NCBI GenBank assembly: GCA_904395315.1
Contig: CAJFNT010000090.1
Span: 1-43,893, forward strand
Length of the DNA stretch: 43,893 nt
From: an uncultured Clostridia bacterium
GTDB taxonomy: Bacteria; Bacillota; Clostridia; UBA1381
Reading direction: 5' to 3'
Shown piece by piece: positions 9,698-19,261 of the stretch; the first letter of the stretch is position 1; every line of letters starts with the position of its first letter. Below the pieces are notes generated by a model, which saw nothing but the letters and a program-made list of their open reading frames with translations, was not told the origin of the DNA and made no database searches. The position numbers were made by a program, and so were the translations under genes.

Positions 9698-10441
9698 TCA
9701 GCAGGTCTCTAATCTATGCTGCCCAAGCTTTTTTCCGCGCGCTGTTTCCATGAACTCTTTAAAAACATCATAAGATCTGTTCATTATCAGCTCATTCGGA
9801 AAATCTATTTCATATAAAAGCTCAAGAGCCTTAGAATAGTTTCCTATGTCCATATAAAAATGAGCATCCGAGCTGACAACGATCCCCGTGCCGTGTTTTT
9901 TACACAGCTCGGCTATACGCCTGCAGTTTGGAACGCTTGCGCTTCTAACAAAAAAAGTATGGTTATTTATCTCTATCAATTTATTATACTCAGCCGCAAG
10001 GCGCACTATATATTCATAATCATACGCAAAATCCGGAGAACCGCTGTGGCAGATTATATCAATATCCGGATTCTTGATAACAGCCTCATAAGCGCTCGTA
10101 TGATCCTTTGCATCACAGTCCTTGTACGCCTGTCTGTGGATACTTACATTTACAACATCAAGCTTTTGCAAAAGCGAAGACTGAAGATCCACATTCCCCT
10201 CAAGATCCAAGATATTGAGTTCAACGCCTGTCAATATCTTCTTTCCAAAAAGTTCGGTCGGCAAATTTTTCAGATTCCTGAAATGCCACTCGTGCGGGGC
10301 ATCCGGAAGTGTCGGAGCATGGTCCGTAACAGCAATACCGTCCATACCGATCTTCGCGGCAAAAGACGCATTTTCAGACACGGTCGAATATGCATGCGTG
10401 CTCGCTATTGTATGCGTGTGTGTGTCAAATTTTATTCTCAT
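9698..10441 (-). CDS. PHP-domain phosphoesterase (YcdX-like)
   Basis: 247 aa; FDTHTHTIASTHAYSTVSENA, GIAVTDHAPTLPDAPH, VVSSDAHFYMDIGNY. Confidence 0.88.
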   Translation of the reverse strand: MRIKFDTHTHTIASTHAYSTVSENASFAAKIGMDGIAVTDHAPTLPDAPHEWHFRNLKNLPTELFGKKILTGVELNILDLEGNVDLQSSLLQKLDVVNVSIHRQAYKDCDAKDHTSAYEAVIKNPDIDIICHSGSPDFAYDYEYIVRLAAEYNKLIEINNHTFFVRSASVPNCRRIAELCKKHGTGIVVSSDAHFYMDIGNYSKALELLYEIDFPNELIMNRSYDVFKEFMETARGKKLGQHRLETC

Positions 10442-10487
10442 GCGCTTCTCCTTTCACTATGAAAGCAGTACGTTTTTAATACGATGA

Positions 10488-11432
10488 TCACTGGAGATTA
10501 AGCTGCTCTTCCATCTGATGCATCAATCTATTGTTAAGCTCGACCGCCGCATTATAACCCATTTTTTTCTGTCTGTTATTCATTGCCGCGACCTCTACTA
10601 TGACCGCTATATTCCTTCCAAGCTTTACTGGTATAGTAAGCGAAGGCACGTTTATTCCCATAATATTTGTATACTCATCCACCATTCCGAGTCGGTCATA
10701 CTGTTTTCCTTTCTCCCATGGTTCAAGGTGGATGACCATGTCGATCGTTTGCTCGTCCTTGATCGCTCCCATACCGAAAATCTCTTTGACATCTATGATG
10801 CCGATCCCTCGCACTTCCACAAAGTGTCGGATGATCTCCGGAGAGGAACCTATAAGTGTTGAATCTGAAATTTTCTTTATCTCGACCGCATCATCTGCAA
10901 CAAGACGATGACCGCGCTTTACCAGCTCAATCGCCGCTTCGCTTTTTCCAACTCCGCTTTCGCCCATTATAAGAATACCCTCACCGTATATCTCGCACAG
11001 CACACCATGGCGGGTCTTTCTCGGAGCAAGCTGCTCGTTTAGATAGCGTATTATCATGCTCATGAACTGTGAAGTCCCAAGCTCTGAACGCAAAAGAGGT
11101 ATCTTGTACTCTTCCGCATATTCAAGCATCTCAGGGAATATTTGTAAGCCGCGAGCTATTACGAGAGCCGGAAATCCCTGTGAAAAATACTGTTCAAGTC
11201 TCTTTTCACGCTCATGCGTAGAAAACTGCTCGAGAAATGTGAACTCCTCCTTGCCCATTATCTGTATACGCTCGCTGTCAAAGAACTTTATAAAACCTAT
11301 CATTTGAAGTCCCGGGCGGTTTATATCCGATTTTGTTACAAAAATCGAGTCCACATTCTTTGGCTCATATATGACCTCAAGGGAAAACTTCTCAATTATT
11401 TTTCCCAACGGCAATTTTGCGGTATTTTCCAT
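10488..11432 (-). CDS. hprK: HPr kinase/phosphorylase
   Basis: 314 aa; GEGILIMGESGVGKSEAAIELVKRGHRLVADDAVEI and EVRGIGIIDVKEIFG signatures. Confidence 0.96.
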   Translation of the reverse strand: MENTAKLPLGKIIEKFSLEVIYEPKNVDSIFVTKSDINRPGLQMIGFIKFFDSERIQIMGKEEFTFLEQFSTHEREKRLEQYFSQGFPALVIARGLQIFPEMLEYAEEYKIPLLRSELGTSQFMSMIIRYLNEQLAPRKTRHGVLCEIYGEGILIMGESGVGKSEAAIELVKRGHRLVADDAVEIKKISDSTLIGSSPEIIRHFVEVRGIGIIDVKEIFGMGAIKDEQTIDMVIHLEPWEKGKQYDRLGMVDEYTNIMGINVPSLTIPVKLGRNIAVIVEVAAMNNRQKKMGYNAAVELNNRLMHQMEEQLNLQ

Positions 11433-11833
11433 AAAAAGAACGACCTTCCTTTCACTCGCAGCCGCGCCGTCGCAAACGGCAGACGATAAAACTTCATTGG
11501 TTATTTTTATATAATAAAATACAATGTATATGGCATTGTTTCACCCTGCTGCAATAATACATCTGTAACAAAGCTGTCTTGCGGCTTTATCTGTTTTTGT
11601 ACCTGAAAACCATAGCACCATTATATATAATGCGCATAAATCATTACAATAAAACATGCGTGACAGCTCTCTAAAACGGCTTTACTGCATTGATTGTATT
11701 TATTATAACATATTTCTTTTGCTATTTCAATATAATTTTGGTGAATATTATATAACAAATAGCCAATAAATCGCTTGAAAATCATATTATTTTTAAAAAA
11801 ATTGAAAAAAAACAAAAAATTCATATAAATCTC

Positions 11834-11862
11834 TTGCAAAATCAGAAATAGTGTGGTAGAAT
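11834..11862 (+). promoter_or_regulatory. Sigma-A-type promoter for rpmB
   Basis: TTGCAA - 17 nt - TAGAAT, about 60 bp upstream of the rpmB start. Confidence 0.6.
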
Positions 11863-11921
11863 AGTCATTGATGTTTGTTTATTACCCGGCGTTAGGCGCC
11901 AGAAACAGGAGGTGTATTGAA

Positions 11922-12110
11922 ATGGCTAAATGTGATATTTGCGGCAAGGGCGTAAGCTTTGGTATAAAGGTTTCGCACTCGCACAGACGTTCAAACAAGA
12001 TGTGGAAACCGAACATAATGAAGGTAAAGGCTGTTGTCAACGGAACTCACAAGACTGTTCACGTTTGCACACGCTGTCTTCGTTCCGGAAAGGTTCAGCG
12101 TGCTGTTTAA
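11922..12110 (+). CDS. rpmB: 50S ribosomal protein L28 (zinc-type)
   Basis: MAKCDICGKGVSFGIKVSHSHRRSNKMWKPNIMKVK...VCTRCLRSGKVQRAV; CxxC...CxxC; SD AGGAGGTG upstream. Confidence 0.95.
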   Translation: MAKCDICGKGVSFGIKVSHSHRRSNKMWKPNIMKVKAVVNGTHKTVHVCTRCLRSGKVQRAV

Positions 12111-12136
12111 TAACAGCAGTTATTCCTATGAACTCA

Positions 12137-12166
12137 AACAGCCTGCAAAAGCGGGCTGTTTTTTTC
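12137..12166 (+). terminator. Rho-independent terminator after rpmB
   Basis: AACAGCCtgcaaaagcgGGCTGTT followed by TTTTT. Confidence 0.85.
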
Positions 12167-12249
12167 ATAAGCGATCGAAAAAGTTGTTACAAAATAATTA
12201 TGTTAATATTACATTTATTTGACAATGTATAAAACCGATAAAAATTGTT

Positions 12250-12278
12250 TTGCAATTTGGAGCTATATATGATATACT
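12250..12278 (+). promoter_or_regulatory. Sigma-A-type promoter for the murA leader
   Basis: TTGCAA - 17 nt - TATACT; places the TSS near 12285, about 290 nt upstream of the murA start. Confidence 0.6.
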
Positions 12279-12577
12279 TAAGTTATGGTCATTTGCGCAA
12301 TGCGCATTGTCCATAATTTTACTTGAACTCTGGTCGATACGCAAACATTCTAAGTCGCATTAAAAGCAGACACTGTCTTGTCTGTATCAGTTGTGTCTGA
12401 CTTTTATGAATGATCCCGGATCTTAAAATGATATCGACTTTTGTTGTACCTTATGCTGCACTACATAATAATACCCAGGCAGCCGGTAATCACAGATCCG
12501 GACATAGTTAGCAACGGGTGATCTCGGAGTTATTTCTTCGCGGTCGTCCGATCAAACGAATTAAAGGGGTGTACCTG

Positions 12578-13858
12578 TTGGAAAAACTCTTGATAAAGGG
12601 CGGAAATAAACTCAACGGCGAAGTTTCCATAAGCGGCGCGAAAAATGCCGCTGTAGCAATACTTCCCGCCTGTATTCTTGTAAATGGCGTATGCAGGATA
12701 GAAAACCTGCCGGATATAAAAGATGTAAAATTATTTCTTAAAATACTTGAAGGACTCAATGCAAAAATAGAATATATAGATCATAACACAGTTGAAGTAG
12801 ACTGCAGAAATGTCGATTCATACGAACCCGACAGCGATCTCACAAGACGTATGCGCGGTTCAAGCTATCTCATGGGCGCGCTCCTCGGAAGATTTCATAA
12901 ATTCAAAGTTGATCCTCCGGGCGGCTGCGATTTCGGCACCAGACCCATAGATATGCACATTAAATGTTTTGAGGCAATGGGCGCAGCTATAGATTCTTCG
13001 CGTGGTATACTTGTAGCCGAAGCTCCTCAGTTAAGCGGCGCTCATATATTTTTTGATATCGTATCCGTGGGCGCGACTGTGAATGCCATCCTGGCATCCG
13101 TGCTTGCGGAAGGAACCACTGTTATCGAAAGCGCTGCAAAAGAACCGCATGTTGTTGATCTCGCAAACTTTCTGAACAACTGCGGTGCCCAGATACGCGG
13201 CGCGGGAACTGACACAATAAAAATAAAAGGTGTAAATTCGCTTCACGGTGGAACATATACTATAATTCCCGATCAGATCGAAGCGGGAACATTTATGATA
13301 GCCGCAGCGGCAACACGCGGAGATGTTACTCTCCGTAATGTCATCCCCCGCCATCTTGAGATAATAGGCTCCAAACTCATCGAAGCAGGCGTAAAAATGG
13401 AGAGCATGACTGACAGTGTGCGTGTATGGGTCGAGGACGATGCAAAGCTTCGCAGTATTAATTTTATAGCTTTGCCATATCCAGGGTTCCCTACAGATAT
13501 GCAGCCTCAGTTAGTAACATTTCTCACCACCATACCCGGCACAAGCACTGCACGTGAAGGCGTCTGGGAAGACAGATTCAGGTATGTGAATCAGCTGAAG
13601 CGTATGGGAGCTAACATAAGAGTCGAAGGCAAACTTGCGATCATTGACGGCGTTCCTCAGCTGAGCGGCGCAAATGTCAAAGCAACCGATCTGAGAGCCG
13701 GCGCGGCTATGATCATAGCCGGTCTCATGGCTGAAGGCACTACTGAAATACGCGATATATATCATATCGATCGCGGCTACGAAAATTTCGAAAACAAATT
13801 CATAGCTCTCGGCGGTGATATCCAACGTGTTCAAGTTATCGAAGATGATTATATTTGA
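12578..13858 (+). CDS. murA: UDP-N-acetylglucosamine 1-carboxyvinyltransferase
   Basis: LEKLLIKGGNKLNGEVSISGAKNAAVAILPA; RMRGSSYLMGALLGRF; LRAGAAMIIAGLMAEG. Probable TTG start at 12578 preceded by AAAGGGG; the ORF track extends upstream to 12518. Confidence 0.94.
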   Translation: MEKLLIKGGNKLNGEVSISGAKNAAVAILPACILVNGVCRIENLPDIKDVKLFLKILEGLNAKIEYIDHNTVEVDCRNVDSYEPDSDLTRRMRGSSYLMGALLGRFHKFKVDPPGGCDFGTRPIDMHIKCFEAMGAAIDSSRGILVAEAPQLSGAHIFFDIVSVGATVNAILASVLAEGTTVIESAAKEPHVVDLANFLNNCGAQIRGAGTDTIKIKGVNSLHGGTYTIIPDQIEAGTFMIAAAATRGDVTLRNVIPRHLEIIGSKLIEAGVKMESMTDSVRVWVEDDAKLRSINFIALPYPGFPTDMQPQLVTFLTTIPGTSTAREGVWEDRFRYVNQLKRMGANIRVEGKLAIIDGVPQLSGANVKATDLRAGAAMIIAGLMAEGTTEIRDIYHIDRGYENFENKFIALGGDIQRVQVIEDDYI

Positions 13859-13877
13859 TGATATAGATACATCAATT

Positions 13878-13907
13878 GGGGCAGCGTCTCGGCTGCCCCA
13901 TTTTATT
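13878..13907 (+). terminator. Rho-independent terminator after murA
   Basis: GGGGCAGC-gtctcg-GCTGCCCC followed by ATTTTATTT. Confidence 0.85.
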
Positions 13908-13953
13908 TATGGCTTTATCCAGCCGTTAACAAACTTTGAAAGGCAGACATATT

Positions 13954-14736
13954 ATGTTTGAAATGTATTCTCTGATAAGCGGCTCCTCCGGGAACGCCTC
14001 TCTTGTCACTAATGGAAATATAAATATCCTTGTTGACTGCGGCACATCCGGGAAACGCGCATTTGAGCTTATAAAAGAAGCAGGTATATCACCGGAAAGC
14101 ATAAGCGCCATTCTTGTCACACACGAACACAGTGACCATACAAAAGGGGTCGGTATAGCGGCAAGGAAACTTAAAGTCCCTATATACGCTACCGCAGGAA
14201 CGCACGGAGCTATGAGCATCGGCAAAATAGATGATAACGCCAGGGTAATAATATCCCCCGGCCATGACTTTGAGATAGGAAACATAGGTGTTATACCGTT
14301 TTCGATCCCGCACGATGCAGCTCAGCCTTGCGGTTACAGCTTTATCTTTGAAAACACAAAATTCACCATAGCCACTGATATAGGACACATGACTGATAAT
14401 CTGATCGATTCTATAAAAGGGAGTAAAAGTATAATACTCGAATCGAACCATGACATCGACATGCTTAGATACGGCGAATACCCTTATCCATTAAAGCAGC
14501 GCATACTCGGTGACAACGGTCATCTTTCAAACTCGACAGCCGCCGATACGGCATTGGAACTCGTAAAAAGCGGAACGAAACATATAATACTCGGTCATTT
14601 GAGCGATAAGAACAATCTGCCAGAAATTGCGATGATGGAAACGTACAACAAATTGACGGATAACGGAGTCAACGTCGGCTCCGATATGACCTTGCAAGTT
14701 GCCGGAAGATATACTTTAACAAAATTCGAAATGTGA
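13954..14736 (+). CDS. MBL-fold metallo-hydrolase (YycJ/WalJ-like)
   Basis: MFEMYSLISGSSGNASLVTNGNINILVDCGTSGKRAFE; metal motif VTHEHSDHTKG; ILESNHDIDML; ILGHLSDKNN. Confidence 0.9.
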   Translation: MFEMYSLISGSSGNASLVTNGNINILVDCGTSGKRAFELIKEAGISPESISAILVTHEHSDHTKGVGIAARKLKVPIYATAGTHGAMSIGKIDDNARVIISPGHDFEIGNIGVIPFSIPHDAAQPCGYSFIFENTKFTIATDIGHMTDNLIDSIKGSKSIILESNHDIDMLRYGEYPYPLKQRILGDNGHLSNSTAADTALELVKSGTKHIILGHLSDKNNLPEIAMMETYNKLTDNGVNVGSDMTLQVAGRYTLTKFEM

Positions 14737-14752
14737 TTTAATGGTGATAACA

Positions 14753-15229
14753 ATGAATGTAACTGTATTATGTGTAGGCAAGATAAAAGAAAAATTTTTC
14801 ACAGACGCGATCAAAGAATATTCAAAAAGGCTCGGCAGATTTGGAACATTTGAGATCATGGAGATACCTGATGAAAGCATACCACAGAACGCGTCTGAAA
14901 AGCAAATAGAACAGATAAAAGACCGAGAGGGAAAAAAACTTCTTGCCAAGATCAGACCGCAGAGTTTTGTGATCTCAATGTGCATCGAAGGCAAAGAGGT
15001 GAGCAGCACAGAGCTTGCAAATATAATAAATACCGCGGCGCTGAGATCAGGCCGCATTGTATTTATTATAGGCGGTTCACTCGGTCTTTCAGATGAGGTG
15101 AAATCGCGTTCAGATCTTCGTCTTTCATTTGGAAGGATAACTCTTCCCCATCAGCTGATGCGCGTGGTATTATCTGAACAGATATACAGAGCTTTCATGA
15201 TCAACTCCGGTTCATCATATCATAAATAA
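14753..15229 (+). CDS. rlmH: 23S rRNA (pseudouridine1915-N3)-methyltransferase RlmH
   Basis: MNVTVLCVGKIKEKFFTDAIKEYSKRL...FIIGGSLGLSDEVKSRSDLRLSFGRITLPHQLMRVVLSEQIYRAFMI. Confidence 0.95.
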   Translation: MNVTVLCVGKIKEKFFTDAIKEYSKRLGRFGTFEIMEIPDESIPQNASEKQIEQIKDREGKKLLAKIRPQSFVISMCIEGKEVSSTELANIINTAALRSGRIVFIIGGSLGLSDEVKSRSDLRLSFGRITLPHQLMRVVLSEQIYRAFMINSGSSYHK

Positions 15230-15291
15230 TATTTGTTTATCATCCGGACATAAATTGACTGTTTTTTTGTGAATTTTCCATGAAAAAATAA

Positions 15292-15320
15292 TTGACTATT
15301 AGTAAATTCAATGATAGAAT
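15292..15320 (+). promoter_or_regulatory. Sigma-A-type promoter for the L,D-transpeptidase
   Basis: TTGACT - 17 nt - TAGAAT. Confidence 0.6.
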
Positions 15321-15401
15321 GTATATATAATTATATATGATGAGCTTTTTCATTCAGAGAGAAACAGTCAATTAAATATCAACACAGAAAGGGATGATAA
15401 A

Positions 15402-16733
15402 ATGCTACACTCAAAAAAATTAATGTCAATTTTGATCTCAGCGACAATGCTTCTGTCTGCATTTCCTGTTTTTGCATCAGAAACCGATGAACCGGTAGTG
15501 ACCGTAAACGGCGCTGAAATCTCAGATAATGACAATGATTTCGATATAACGATAACCGATCCATCTTCTGAAAACATACCTGTGGACAGTTCATCAATGA
15601 GATCCACAAGAATAACGGTACATATCTCAATGCTTCAGCAACCGTATACGATAGACTCATTTGCAAAACTTGAGCTATATTCGTCGGACGGACAGCTTCT
15701 CGACTATGACTCTCTTTGGGTGGGCGGAGTTACCACCGATCTTACATATGTATTCGATGTGCCTGAATACACGATCGGAGAAAGCTTTACATTAAAATTG
15801 GCCGAAGGTCTTTCGAGCCTTCAATTTTATAACGATGTATATTACGAGGGACAATCTATCCCTTTAAACACGTATACATATGAAAACGAATACGGTGATC
15901 TAATTGCCGCAAACTCTTTTGAAATGAGCGCTTATCCTTATTTTCAAAAGAGTGTCTCGCTAAGCTATGACGGCGTGCCTGTTTCATTGTCACCGGGGCC
16001 GCGTGTGGTCGATGGCGTGACAATGGTCCCGATCGCCCAGCTTGCGCAATATATCGGACTGGACGCCGAATATAATTCCGCATACAATGTCGAGATACTC
16101 TCGCTCGGCGAAAGCGATATATATTTCAACCTTGGCACTGCATATACGACCGTTTTCGGAACTGATGTCAACGCGCCGCATCCAACTGTATGGATAGATG
16201 GAAGCGTATTCGCATCGCTTCGGACATTTGCAGATGCGCTTGGATGCACACTGAATGTTACAGACAACTATACATCGCTCAATATAAATATGACTTCTTC
16301 TCCGACTGTCAATAATTATTATAACGGTATGTTCGTAAACAATCACGGTATATCCAGCCGAACTGACTATCTTGTCTGGATATCGCTGAATGAATACAAA
16401 GTCAGAGTATACCTTGGCAAACAATATCAATGGAAGCCAATACGCGAAATGACCTGCACGATAGGCGCTCCCGAAAGTCCTACCATAACCGGTTCATTTG
16501 AATATGAATACAGCATGCCAAGATGGGACTACGGCACATACTATGTCGGTCCATGTTTAGTATTCTATGGAAACTACGCCATCCATTCGGTATTCCTGTA
16601 TCAAGACGGTTCGGAATATGACGGCAGAGTCGGAATGCAGCTTTCACACGGCTGTGTCCGTCTTAAAAAGAACGATATAGACTGGATGTACAGTATGATC
16701 CCGGTAGGGACAAGGATCTATATAACCCCGTAA
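15402..16733 (+). CDS. Secreted L,D-transpeptidase (YkuD) with copper amine oxidase N-terminal-like domain
   Basis: Signal peptide (KKLMSILISATMLLSAFPVFASE); VDGVTMVPIAQLAQYIGLDAEYNSAYNVEIL...WIDGSVFASLRTFADALGC stalk-type domain; catalytic GVMQ-type QLSHGCVRLKKNDIDWMY. Confidence 0.88.
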   Translation: MLHSKKLMSILISATMLLSAFPVFASETDEPVVTVNGAEISDNDNDFDITITDPSSENIPVDSSSMRSTRITVHISMLQQPYTIDSFAKLELYSSDGQLLDYDSLWVGGVTTDLTYVFDVPEYTIGESFTLKLAEGLSSLQFYNDVYYEGQSIPLNTYTYENEYGDLIAANSFEMSAYPYFQKSVSLSYDGVPVSLSPGPRVVDGVTMVPIAQLAQYIGLDAEYNSAYNVEILSLGESDIYFNLGTAYTTVFGTDVNAPHPTVWIDGSVFASLRTFADALGCTLNVTDNYTSLNINMTSSPTVNNYYNGMFVNNHGISSRTDYLVWISLNEYKVRVYLGKQYQWKPIREMTCTIGAPESPTITGSFEYEYSMPRWDYGTYYVGPCLVFYGNYAIHSVFLYQDGSEYDGRVGMQLSHGCVRLKKNDIDWMYSMIPVGTRIYITP

Positions 16734-16807
16734 GTTATTCAATACCTGTGTACATCCGCAACAGGCAGAAACAGTCACATAACAAATCAACTATTATATT
16801 TTGATAT

Positions 16808-16848
16808 AAAGAGCCTTATTCCTGATGTAAAGGAGTAAGGCTCTTTTA
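16808..16848. terminator. Bidirectional intrinsic terminator between convergent genes
   Basis: AAAGAGCCTTATTCC...GGAGTAAGGCTCTTTT, about 15 bp stem. Confidence 0.85.
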
Positions 16849-16876
16849 ATATTAATCAGATAATCTTCTCAACTTT

Positions 16877-19261
16877 TCATTCCAAAATCACCTTATTGCC
16901 ATTCAGCATGCTAAGATATTCCTCCCTACAGGTAAGAAATATCACTTGATGCCGTTCAGCGCATTCGGTTATCAGCTTACAGGACTGTGCGACACGCTCA
17001 TCATCCATATCATTAAACGGATCATCAAAGACGATAACGCCGCCGCCATCAGGGAACAGATGATCAAGCACTGCAAGCCGGAATGCCAATGATACTGTTT
17101 CCTTAGTCCCTTCTGAAAGTTTTTCGTAATCCAGCAAACGGTCATCGCTGTATATATTCATGTTCAATTTATCCGTTTCCGGGAACTCGGAAGAGACCTT
17201 CCCGCTCGATATCACCCCAAGATAATGAGTAAACTGTTCGGCAATATCCTGCATAGGATCATTGTGAATACTTTCTTTTTGCGCATTAAATACATCTAAA
17301 ATATGTCGCCAATGATGAAGCAACGATTCTTGCTCTTCATAGATCCTTTTGGCTTTTTCGACTCTTTCAAGAGGATCAACTGAGATATTTTCTTTATAAT
17401 TCTCCAGTTTGCTCACAGAAGCGGTTTTAGCGTTAAGGGCTTTCTCTCGTATTTCCTGCTTGAGTTTCCAATCCTTCTGTAATTTCTCAAGATGCTCCTC
17501 CGGATCTTTAACTGATTGGTATTCTACGGGGATCTCTTCTGATAGCGATGCCGCTTCTCTTGCTTTTCCACGTTCGTTTTCCAGATCATACGCATGCGCT
17601 TTCAATTCACCAATACTACCGTAATCCGCTGTATATCCATTGATTATGGTTTTCTTTTGTGTTATAAAATTATCGAGTCCAAGATCACCACAGATCCTGC
17701 TTATATCTTCATCTATCTCCTCTTTTAAGCGTACAACTGCATTAATATTTTTTACCTGTTCTTCCAGTTCCTCAAAAACCGTATCCCCCAAAATCATAGA
17801 AAGACGATTTTCGGCAAATTCGATCTTTTCTTTTTCGTTAGTGATCTTCTTTGCGAGGAACTCAAGCTCTTCAATATTATCCGCCTTATACTTGCTTATA
17901 ACAGATTTAATGGCCTCCTTCTGCTCTGAAATACGAGTCTCAACTTCTGCGACATCTATGTTCGCCGGAAACAGCTGCATTTCCATTACACCTGGCACTG
18001 TGATATTGACAGCCTCATTTATCTCTGTCTTTCCGTCGTCTATTCGTATCTCCTCTCCTGTTATAAGCGAAGTGATCTTTACCTTATTATCACCAAACAT
18101 TTTGATAGCGGCACTAAGATTCATGCCGCAAAGTTCATTTTCCAATTTTGTTACGGTACTTTGAGCTTTCTTGATCTGAATGATCTCACTGTCATCAGGA
18201 CATGGAAGAGCTGCCGTATCACTGTCCAGTCCATTCAATTCATCAACGATCTTCTTCGCTTCAGCGTATTTATCCATTGCTTCTCGATCCGATTTTTCTG
18301 TCTTCAAAATTTTCGCTTTCTCGAGGCCATCTTCTATTTCAGGCCATAACGCAAGAATTTTTTCTATCTTACGCAGTTCATCATCCAATCTTTTAATATT
18401 TTTCCGGCTTTCATTCTGCAGTATCAATTGTGTTGCAAAAGTATTGAATTTATTATATGCATCTTCAGCGTCACTTGCGGCTTTATCTTTCTCGTCAAAA
18501 TCCGCCTCAGCACTGTCAACATCTCTTTGCATTTGAGATATTTTTTCCAACTCTGCTTTTGCATCCTCAAGGTCATAATAAGCCTTTAGGATAGTTCCGA
18601 CCCCCTTGGACCATCGCTCCCCTTTACGGTTTCGCGCAGGAGCCTCCCGCTCAACATCCCAGTGTTTCCCTATGATCTCTTCTATTTTCAAATTCAGCGC
18701 CTGCTCAACAGCATCTACAGATATGCCGCCGCTTTCTGCGAATGCCTGTGAAACAACATCGATGATCTCCTGCTTTGCATCGGTATTTTTTGAATCGTCA
18801 AGAATAGTCTGCAAGGAAATATCAGTATTGCGCTGAGAAGAAAACAGCATATCAGAATAAACACCTTCACCGTAACGCAAAGCGTCCTTCAAAACAGTGT
18901 TGATCGACTTCTCATCACGAATGATCCCATCAGGCGTGGATAACGTACAGCGCGGATCAACTCCCCATTCCTTTGAAAGAATATATGTGCCATTTTCGGT
19001 TTCAAACGTTAATTTGCCATTTACAAAATCGCCTGTCAATACTTTTCCCTTAAGAGCTCCGGGAAAATACAGTTCACGAAACCCTTTGTCACGCCTGCCG
19101 TCTATACGTGAATTTTGAAAAAGGATCCGTGAAATAAGATTTACAAGTGTGCTTTTTCCACTTTCATTTTTTCCGTAAACAATATTTATACCGTCAGAAA
19201 AAGAAATTTTCCTGTCTCGAATACCGGCAAACTGTTCACATGATACCTCGCGCAATTTCAT
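16877..19261 (-). CDS. AAA/SMC-like ATPase (YhaN/SbcC-like)
   Basis: 794 aa; Walker A GKNESGKSTLVNLIS, long coiled coils, C-terminal LSEGTKETVSLAFRLAVLDHLFPDGGGVIVFDDPFNDMDDERV; overlaps the downstream end of the metallophosphoesterase gene. Confidence 0.88.
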   Translation of the reverse strand: MKLREVSCEQFAGIRDRKISFSDGINIVYGKNESGKSTLVNLISRILFQNSRIDGRRDKGFRELYFPGALKGKVLTGDFVNGKLTFETENGTYILSKEWGVDPRCTLSTPDGIIRDEKSINTVLKDALRYGEGVYSDMLFSSQRNTDISLQTILDDSKNTDAKQEIIDVVSQAFAESGGISVDAVEQALNLKIEEIIGKHWDVEREAPARNRKGERWSKGVGTILKAYYDLEDAKAELEKISQMQRDVDSAEADFDEKDKAASDAEDAYNKFNTFATQLILQNESRKNIKRLDDELRKIEKILALWPEIEDGLEKAKILKTEKSDREAMDKYAEAKKIVDELNGLDSDTAALPCPDDSEIIQIKKAQSTVTKLENELCGMNLSAAIKMFGDNKVKITSLITGEEIRIDDGKTEINEAVNITVPGVMEMQLFPANIDVAEVETRISEQKEAIKSVISKYKADNIEELEFLAKKITNEKEKIEFAENRLSMILGDTVFEELEEQVKNINAVVRLKEEIDEDISRICGDLGLDNFITQKKTIINGYTADYGSIGELKAHAYDLENERGKAREAASLSEEIPVEYQSVKDPEEHLEKLQKDWKLKQEIREKALNAKTASVSKLENYKENISVDPLERVEKAKRIYEEQESLLHHWRHILDVFNAQKESIHNDPMQDIAEQFTHYLGVISSGKVSSEFPETDKLNMNIYSDDRLLDYEKLSEGTKETVSLAFRLAVLDHLFPDGGGVIVFDDPFNDMDDERVAQSCKLITECAERHQVIFLTCREEYLSMLNGNKVILE

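Noticed and set aside
11621-11839. 72-aa minus-strand ORF in the AT-rich hprK/rpmB gap
   Set aside because: Low-complexity AT-rich translation overlapping the rpmB promoter; no ribosome-binding site or family features.
12500-12530. T-box-like string AACGGGTGATCTCGG upstream of murA
   Set aside because: Does not match the AGGGTGGNACCGCG core and no specifier stem or AGTA/GAACG features are visible.
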